Source of the DNA: Cynocephalus volans
Lineage: Eukaryota > Chordata > Mammalia > Dermoptera > Cynocephalidae
Length of the DNA: 64,000 nt
NCBI RefSeq assembly: GCF_027409185.1
Contig: NC_084472.1
Location: forward strand, 47,169,427 to 47,233,426
Reading direction: 5' to 3'
Numbering within the stretch: position 1 is the first letter of the stretch; each line of letters opens with the position of its first letter. Shown here piece by piece: positions 56,121-64,000 of the stretch. A program made the translations under genes and the position numbers. The notes beneath the pieces were generated by a model, which made no database searches, was not told the origin of the DNA, and saw only the letters and a list, made by a program, of their open reading frames with translations.

Positions 56121-58989
56121 CATGCCTAGGAGAGTGTCTGGAGAATGTATGCAGTAATGAACGAAGCCAACCTAGTCATCAGGCATTGCGAAGAGAACCA
56201 AAGGACATCAGCTCATAAAAGTGTTTTGGACAGTTCAAGTGCTTTATCAAAACATAGATGGTATTATCACTGATTATCATTATTTATATTTATTTTTTAG
56301 CCAATTAGTTTTCTCTGGTCACCACAGATGGCACACTCAATAGGATTCACTGTGCTATGAGTTGATATACAGAGACCCCAATACACTGTTAACAGTGGTT
56401 TAATGTAACGTTTTATATCCATTTAGACCAGGCTGTGAGGAGTTCCCCACTGAAGATGTGGTGAATCAAATGTTTCTTACCAACACCTCAGTCACTACTG
56501 TGGACCCAGAGAAGAAGAGATGAGAACGCATCACCGTGGAGTCACTCTGTCCTCTCTGTCCTCTTTACTCCCCCCATCAGGTATTTTTCATGGCCTTACA
56601 GCTGTAATCTGTAATCTCTACCTTCCTTCATGTAATCTGTGGCTTGGTATTGGAGACATGCTCCAAATTCTGTGGGTGGGAGACACCCTGAGGGCATAGC
56701 ACATCTATTATCCCGGAGAAAGTGGTAACAGGGAAACAAATGATAATGGCAAAATGCTAATGACTCAAATGAGCTGAAAATGATGATGTAGCACTTGGAG
56801 CTTTCAGGTTCTTCTTGTGATGAGGCAGGGCCTATCATTAGGTTGATACATACATGTGCCTCAGAGAAGTCTTGCAGGGTTGTCTGTCGCTCAATGATAG
56901 AGAATTCATTAGCATATGGCAGCCTTCTCCAGCAAAAATTACCCGAGGATACATGTAAATCACCTTTGCACACATATTGCAAAGTAATTGTGCTTAAGGG
57001 GGCATTTTGACAAATAAGGGAAACCCATTATTTTTATCCATCTACAATTGCAAATTAATTGAACCATTAGTAGTAATAGCTGAAATGTACATAACAGGGC
57101 ACCTTGCATCCCAAAGTACCACACTGACAAAATATGAGCATTAATGTTCCTCTAGTGAGAGACGGATGGTTCTGGGGTGGGTACAACAGCTGTTGAACAA
57201 CGATAGCAGCACTTTTCACTATTTCCAGTCAGTAGTATGAGAATGGCACAAGTTCAAAGGGAAGAATTCACCGAGAAAGATACAGTTGGTCCCATGTGTG
57301 GCTGTTGGATAGCTGCGAAGACTAAATTACACATTCTGTTTGTGGATTACAGAAAGAGGTTGACATCGCTAGATAGGTTAGATATAACTCTAAATATAAC
57401 AAATAATATAGTTGAAGCTAATGCTAGGGCCAGTGTCTATGCCTCTATATTTTAAAATGAAATATTTATTGATTTGGGGGCTTGATAGTTAGGAAGAGAA
57501 TAAGAGTTGAAAGGGAGTGAGACTACATTTTCATATTAAAGCAGCTCTCTCTTTACACGGGTTTCTAATCAGACGTTTTGATTGCAAGTCACCATATGAT
57601 TGTCAGCAGTACCATTCTGTGATTGGAATAGCTCTTCAGGTCCCCATATTCTCTAGCAGACTTTGTCATGCTTGCTTCTGTCCTGCTGACAGTGCACAAA
57701 CACAGACCTGTTAACAAATACAATCAGTATATATCACCATTCTGGACACATGTCCCCAAGCTCTAGTGTTGAAATATGTAACACATAGCATTCTGGACTT
57801 TGATAAGTTTAGAGACTATTTTCAAATAATTGAATAATGTTGAAATGTCTTCTTTTGGTCTAAATCTATACATAAGAAGTACCAGAGATTTATGAATTGG
57901 TTTGGCTATTTTTCCCCCAAAGGGGGCGGGGGTGATAAAGAGATACCACCATTAGCACTCTCTTCATAGAACATGCCTAAGTTCTTATATGTTTGAACAG
58001 TGCCAGAGAGTATGGGGGATGCAGAACTAAACTACTGAAGATCCTAATGTTAGACAGACTCTGTGATAGATTCTGTTCTAGGGAAACCCTAAGAAATAAT
58101 TACTATCATCAACTTCAGGCATAACCTAAGTTATTTTCTTTGAATTCTGTGACTTCCTTATTCTAAATATTATTTAACCCTGGTTGATGTGACAGTTTTC
58201 AAATTGTCTATTGGGCTTTAATCTCCCCAACCTAAATACTGTCTTTTTTCCCTACCTTTAATAAATCTACTTGTTGTATACCATCTTTTTCAGTTTTACT
58301 GAAATAATCTTTCCAAAATATTGCTTATACAATCTCATCCACCTATCATAAAACTCTCAGGATTTTCCATTGCCTCCCAAATAGACTCCACATGTGCCAT
58401 TCTGAATACCAAAACCTTATAGACTGGTGACAATTAATCTCCCTGGAATTTTATTACCAGTATTTCTTAGAAAAAAGACTTCGTTCTAATCAGCCTGCTA
58501 ATTACCATCCCTAGAAACCCCCACTTGCATTTTGGTCTCTATATCCTTGGCTTATATTGTGAAATACCATTTAGGATATCCTCTTCCTTCTAATCCAATT
58601 ATCTTATTTAAATCTCATATAGCTTTTAAGATTCCATTTAAATACATATCAATTGCTTTGTGGGAGATAGAACATAGAACACACTTGTTCTATCAGGAAA
58701 TGAGGCCGAATAGCCGGGGAGCAAAAGGCCCAATATAGCCTGGAATTTTCATCATTCTCATAGTGCTTGAGAGACAAAAATCTGCTTGGGAGTTCAGAAC
58801 ATACAATAAATGAGGAATGCTGGGAAACTATCCAGATTCTCATATGGATATACCCCTGGAGTAGAGACTATTCAGAAGTAGACCTTATAATGTGCAAGTC
58901 AGCATTAAGTTATTTCACCGCCAGCTTAAACTGAGATGATATGTGTTCCTAACGCTGCCAAAAGATGGAATGTATCTTCTTGGGAGGAA
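56121..58989. other. no gene; candidate conserved block at 56760-57120; possible old L2/L3 at 58250-58640
   Basis: Reading frames 56596-56982 (minus, 128 codons) and 56795-57010 (plus) overlap antisense to each other and are not convincing. The block 56880-57120 is repeat-free with paired homeodomain-like words (ctacaattgcaaattaattg, attagtagtaatagc). At 58250-58640 the pyrimidine-rich text resembles LINE2-like sequence but I cannot assign it. Confidence 0.35.
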
Positions 58990-59420
58990 GACAAACTCAT
59001 TCACAGCCTCCGCAAATTTTTATACACAAAAAGGATTCAATCAATAATTACCAGGCATATAAAAAACAGCTACAAGAGAAGACGTAGACAATAGAAACAG
59101 ACCCACAAGTTATTGAGCCATTGGAGTTGTCAGATATAGCCTTTAAAATAGCTGTAAGTAATATATTTGACAAAATAGATGAGTGACATATCACAATAAA
59201 ATTTTCAATCCAACATAAAAATATACTCCTAAATTTGTATGCACCTAATAACTCAAAAATATAAGTTAAAGAAAACAAAGACTCAAACTCTCAATTGTGA
59301 ATGTATGATAAAAATATTTTAAACTGTAAGAATTCAGAATATTTATCTCTTACAAACCCTTTCTTTGAAAGACATGCTCTAACAAAACTAGGAAATTTGC
59401 ATGTGAAAAAAGAAGACAAA
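58990..59420 (+). mobile_element. ancient L1 fragments
   Basis: 'aattaccaggcatataaaaa', 'gacaatagaaacagacccac' and 'gccattggagttgtcagata' with 'tttaaaatagctgtaa' are landmarks of old L1 ORF1-region sequence. 'aaatttgtatgcacctaata' further on resembles ORF2, implying a deletion between. Highly decayed. Confidence 0.6.
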
Positions 59421-59603
59421 GGTGCAGGACCAGGTAACCCTGTCTAATGATGACAAGCACTGTGATGAAACCTGGAGATCACCCACCCCAGACTGGAGCA
59501 GAGGGCAGTGCTCTGGGAGTGACACCTCTCACGAAAAGGGGGACTGATAGAGTGCCTTGATAACAGAATGTCTGTTAGGGAACTGAAAACAGTATCATAT
59601 GGA

Positions 59604-59795
59604 AGATATTGGTAAGGGAGGAATTGGTAAAGGGCCATGAAAAATGATTACATTGTATAATGTTGAATATATTAATTATCCTGATTTGAGCATCATGTAT
59701 TGCACACAGGTATTGATATTCAACTCTGTACCCCACAGATATGTACAGTAAACTATGTTTCAATTAAAAGAGATTGGAAGAAAAAAATAAAAGAT
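59604..59795 (+). mobile_element. L1 3'-UTR fragment
   Basis: 'aagggaggaattggtaaagg', 'gattacattgtataatgttg', 'attaattatcctgatttgag', 'ccccacagatatgtacagta' and a closing A-rich tail. Nearly the same text as 43395-43560, so the same L1 subfamily. It is 5'-truncated to under 200 bases. Confidence 0.88.
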
Positions 59796-59968
59796 AAGGC
59801 AATTATAGTTACAAAACAAAAAGTCAAGTTAGAAAGAGAATATGATGTACTCATGATGTTACCTGACTCTTCAGTGAATAATAGTACTTGTAATAATGAG
59901 AAAACTTTTATGATAAGTAAAAATGAAATAACTACATTAAGAGGATGGAGCAAGAGGAGGTACATGGC

Positions 59969-60134
59969 GTAAGAGACCTAAATTGACATTTATTATAGTA
60001 ATTTAAAGTTGGTAAACAATAAGTAGCATGATACCAGCATTATTTAGCAATGTAAGAGACCTAAATTGACATTTATTATAGTAATTTAAAGTTGGTAAAC
60101 AATAAGTAGCATGATACCAGCATTATTTAGCAAT
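59969..60134 (+). repeat. exact 83-bp tandem duplication
   Basis: 59969-60051 and 60052-60134 are identical over all 83 bases (each starts GTAAGAGACCTAAATTGACA and ends TTATTTAGCAAT). The unit is not a known repeat to me and the surrounding copies diverge at once, so this is a recent head-to-tail duplication or an assembly artefact. Confidence 0.97.
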
Positions 60135-60870
60135 ATAGAGATAACTATGAGGAGAAAAAACTAAAGAGCACATAGTGGTTGCCTCTGAGAGCAGAATTGG
60201 GGTATAGGTGGCTTAATACAGGAAACAGTTATCTTTAATTTATTTGTTACTATGTTACTTATTACTTTGATAAAAATTAAAATAATTTAAGTGGGAAAAG
60301 TAACATGCTAATTATAGGAAGTCTGAGAAAAGATGATAAGATAAAAATCACCCTAATTCTACCACTCAGAGTAGACTGTTCAGATTGGGGAATATTCCCT
60401 CAGGTCGTTTATAAAACATATACACACACAATTTTTTTAAAACAAATTAAAATATCTTTGCATTACGATTTTTTATGCCTAAAATTTTATTGTGAGAATT
60501 TCCCCCTTCTATCTGATTAATCAAAAACATGCATTGTAATGTTTTCACAATTTTCTGGTATGTAAGTGTTGAGATTTTATTTAACCATTAACCAGTGATT
60601 GAATATTTAAGGTGTTTCTAAATTCAGGAGTATTATAAATGATGTAATAAATATTCTTTTACATAAACATTACGCATCCTTTTGCACAATCAGAGGCTGT
60701 ATAAATAATGTAGAAATAATTGCTCTAGCCTCACTAGAAATACTGATTATTTCCTTATGATAAATACTTAAAAATAGAACTGCTTACTCAAATATATGAA
60801 TCATTTTAAACTTGATACTTATCATAGCAAAATTGCTTTCTATGAAGGTTGAATAAGTAATGATACTATT
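60135..60870. other. AT-rich sequence, possibly very old antisense L1
   Basis: 'atttaaccattaaccagtga', 'aaggtgtttctaaattcagg', 'tattataaatgatgtaataa' and 'cttaaaaatagaactgctta' resemble the antisense L1 pattern seen at 3330-3480 and 11889-12000, but are too decayed for a firm call. Confidence 0.4.
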
Positions 60871-61640
60871 AGAGGCCAGACTGAGAGATACAAAGACCAT
60901 GTGATACAAAAAGAGGGGCAGATTGGGGTTCATTGAGTGAGCTGACAAAGACCTTATGCATAAGTCTGGGTTTGACCCTCACATCTTTTGGGAATGTACA
61001 CTGTACCACTCACCAGCGATGCCAAATAGAACCAGTAAATGAGAAGGAGGTGCATTCCTGCAGTTTCTGCTGCTGCACATTTGGTATAAAGAATGCTCCT
61101 CAAGAACAGATGAAGGTTAATTAAGATGCTGAGAAGGCTGACACAATCTCAGTGCAGATCAGCAGCACTCGAGACATCCCTGTAACAACATGGGTTGGTT
61201 CTTGCCCGCCAAGGCTGTGTTTTTACAGCTGGCACAGAGTCCAACAAGACTGAGAAAAGAAAAAAAAGGGGGACTGGTTCAGTTTGCTGCAGCCTGTCAT
61301 CTAGAGCAGCCCAAAGGTTATAGACATACAAGTGTGAATATTAATATAATTCTTCATTATCACTTTCAGAGCTTTAAATTTTTAAAAATTAACTAACTGC
61401 AAATATGATACAAATTGAAAAATGTAAATGGGCTGTGATAGATGGTTCCCAAACAGTGATCCATAAGCTAGTGACCTCAGAGTTACCTGAGGAACTTTTA
61501 AAAATCATTGCAGCTCAGGCCTATTCCCAGAGATTCTAATGGTGTTAGTATGGGGTAGGGCCTAGAAGTCTGTATTTTTAGCAAGCTCTCTGGGGCAGCC
61601 ATTTGAATGCACCAGATTTGAAATTACTGGTTGATTACAG
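60871..61640 (+). repeat. second copy of the diverged ~0.75-kb duplicated sequence
   Basis: Partner of 53677-54420 with matching order of blocks, ending in a MER5-like hAT segment (about 61440-61635: 'gatggttcccaaacagtgat', 'aacttttaaaaatcattgca', 'cccagagattctaatggtgt'). This copy has the better preserved MER5 part and lacks any ERVL insertion after it. Short reading frames (60933-61124, 61190-61396) are not conserved as proteins in the other copy. Confidence 0.72.
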
Positions 61641-64000
61641 GAGGAGGATTCAAGAGTGCCTATTCTACTTTCCTGTTACCAATCCTGGTGGACTCGTATA
61701 TGTGTGTGTGGATTTTAGAGGGCAACTAAAGATTGACATTGTTGACATTTGTTGAAATTTGCATTTCCCTTGGTTCTAGAGAGAATGAATATTTTTATAT
61801 ACCTTTTTTTATTTGTTTATATTTTTCTTTTAGTTGTCTCCTCAAATTTCTTTTTATCATTTTTTTCTATGAGGATATTTGTAAGTTTCTTTATTGGTTT
61901 GGAAGAGCTCTTGAAATAGTAAGATTTGTTTCTCATTTCCTAAAAACTTGGAAGCGGTGAAAATAAATTCATCCCGAAAGAGCTCAACTTAGGAATTAAC
62001 ACATAATGGAATAAAGGAGAAATATGAAAAGTTAGATTTAAGAGAAAGAACTGCTACCTGGATGCCCAGAGTTGACTGAATTATTAAATTATTTCTTTAT
62101 CTAAAAAAGAAAAGATCATGGCATTTGTAAAATTACCTACAGAAGTGAACAAAAATATGAGTCCAAGTGCCAAATATTGGGTGGACCCATCAACATTGTG
62201 GTCTTGAGAGCTGATCTAGCCCTATCAACACGTTAACTTAGCCCCATGTTATTAAATATTCAAATCATGCAGCTAAGTACTACTGACTTGACTTTATTCT
62301 TCCTAAGAAACTCCTTCATTTACTCCTTATCTGCCTATAGGGAGAGCATGTGCTAGGTACAGGGCAGATGGTTTGATGTCTCAGCAGTTTTGATTCTCAT
62401 TATAAATTAATACATTGGCATCTTGATTATACTTTGCATCCTGGGCAAGAATGTGCTGGTTGGCATTTAAAATGGGCTAGTTCCTTCTGCAGTTATATTT
62501 GCTATTATTAATAAAAAACATTGCCTTTCTGGTTTCACATATCTATCTCATGAGCTTGGTAAATATGAGTACAGCCCCAACAGATAGATTTGCTCTGAAT
62601 AACTAAAAAAACAAAACAAAAACAGACAAAACAAACACACACCCAGAAAACATGAAGGTTCAGGGATCCAATATTGTCACTCTGAGGATCTTCTCTGGAG
62701 AGAGTCTTTCAGCCTTTCCTGAAAAAGAGCCCCCTGCAGCCTTGTTGGGTATAACAATACACTCTATTTCAGAGTTTATGATTTGATTTTCATTTTGTTT
62801 ATAGTGTTTATGGATGCTAAAAAATTTCAAATGCAGTATGCAATTATGTATTCATAATTGTATGAATAGACTCACATTGCATATTTAACTTGGTGTTCTG
62901 TGGATGCTCAACAATTCTAGTTAACACCAAAGAACCTATAGTCTCTGCATTTTTAATTTTTTCCACTAAAGCTGACCTTCTCTAAGCAAGAAGGGAAGTG
63001 ACAACGTAAACTTGAGCACAGAAACTGGTCCCTGCTTCCACATGTCTTTCATTCACTCTTCATGGTCTTGTGGTATTTAATTACTATCAGTTTAGTTCTG
63101 GTAGATTCAAGAATACGAGACTTGATATAATGTGTGCACCAAACTACAGGCAGGATCAAGCATGCGGCACCTAATGATGGCAGAAGAGGCTGGTGGGATT
63201 AGTAGCAGCCAGAAGAGCACATCTTACGAAACATGTTAAGACACGCAGAATTTATTCTGTAGGCAATCGGGAGCCACTGAAGGATTTTGGAGTAGAGAAA
63301 TATCACCATGAGATTTGCATTTTTCAGCTCATCTCTGCAGAATTGGAGGGAAGAAGAGAGGTGAGTCGAGGCTGTGGCAACAGTTAGGCAATAACAGAAG
63401 TGGGTTCAGAGAGAGGAGGCATGCAGAAGCAAGAGTGGCTTTGAAAAAAAACTATTTAGGGCGGGGAGCAAGTAAAAATTAAACCTTTTGGAATGTCACT
63501 CCGCTGTTTTTTAAAATTTGAGTCTAAACGTATCTCAGAGCATTTGTAACAACCTTTAAAATTTCCCACCAAACACTCAGGCATGCTGCCTGCTGGCTGC
63601 TTTCAAAGTCACTAGCACATTAACTCAAGGAGCATCATGAAGCAGCCTAATATTGTTTGTAGGGCCCCCTATATCTCTGTCCTTTTCTCCCCTTTTTCTT
63701 AATCACTACTTACAGAGCAGCTTTCATTTTCAAGATAAATTCTAGCACCTTTCACATTACTTCTCTACACCTTTTCCTGCCATTCAGCACTGCTTCCTCA
63801 CAATTCCAAGCCCTGTTCTCTCCTGTTGCCAGCTCCTTGATTTGGGAGGAAAAGCAGTGATAATTCAGTATCATGCAAATTAATCAGTATTTCTACTTTT
63901 AGGAATTGCCTTTCAGATAAGATTCCAGGAAAAGAAACCCAAAGGAGCTAAATACCTAATGATGGAAGTGCAGAAACTGTCAGCTTAGCTGAGAAGATGT
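61641..64000. other. no gene; possible old interspersed repeat at 63215-63420
   Basis: The segment 63215-63420 ('gaatttattctgtaggcaat', 'gggagccactgaaggatttt', 'ggagtagagaaatatcacca', 'ggtgagtcgaggctgtggca') is a decayed copy of a common mammalian repeat that I recognise but cannot name. It contains the 64-codon frame 63193-63387, which is therefore not a gene. The rest appears unique, with an (AAAAC)-rich patch near 62606-62640. Confidence 0.45.

Noticed and set aside
56596..57010. 128-codon minus frame and 71-codon plus frame
   Set aside because: They overlap antisense and neither has a recognisable motif; kept only as part of a possible conserved non-coding block.

Overview
This window looks like ordinary non-coding nuclear DNA from a placental mammal. 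I found no convincing protein-coding exon of a host gene, no intact RNA gene, no CRISPR array and no microbial-type operon. The open reading frames are short, rich in simple repeat or hydrophobic residues, or derived from old transposons. It could be intergenic or a large intron; the sequence alone does not decide.

The best clue to the organism is a pair of young, tRNA-derived SINEs on the minus strand (864-1003 and 26255-26424), each with a tRNA-like head, a poly(A) tail and a clear target-site duplication. The head and the partly repeated second tRNA unit match what I remember of the CYN SINEs of colugos (flying lemurs, Dermoptera). The window is therefore probably from a colugo such as Galeopterus, which is a recognition from memory and not a search result. 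The other repeats (MIR, L2, MER3/MER5/MER20, MaLR LTRs, ERVL, L1) are shared by placental mammals.

Layout. 0-12.6 kb: a MaLR/MLT1-type LTR, a SINE, a long TTTC microsatellite, MER20, a second MaLR LTR, a twin-primed (half-inverted) L1, MIR/L2 fragments, a mariner-type palindromic MITE, and an old L1 split by an MLT1-like LTR, part of which is duplicated as a 201-bp inverted repeat. 12.6-27 kb: mostly quiet, with a MaLR LTR split by a 1.24-kb retroelement that has an L1-like 5' end, and an L2 split by an L1. 27-42 kb: MIR/L2 debris, a retroposed U6 snRNA pseudogene, and a fairly young L1 interrupted by a 603-bp solo LTR with a 6-bp target duplication. 42-53 kb: L1 3' ends, MLT1/MaLR LTRs, a hAT element and a long old L1/HAL1-like stretch. 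53-64 kb: an ERVL remnant with a recognisable dUTPase fragment and its 3' LTR, flanked by a ~75-bp direct repeat; two diverged copies of a ~0.75-kb sequence about 7.2 kb apart; an AT-rich perfect palindrome; and an exact 83-bp tandem duplication.

Nothing here resembles a new multi-gene system. The interest lies in the record of insertions and rearrangements: nested insertions that give relative ages, a duplicated insertion junction, a candidate internally deleted or spliced L1, and two or three repeat-free blocks that might be conserved regulatory DNA. Boundaries of diverged repeats are estimates by eye (roughly +/-10-30 bases); those defined by target-site duplications are exact.
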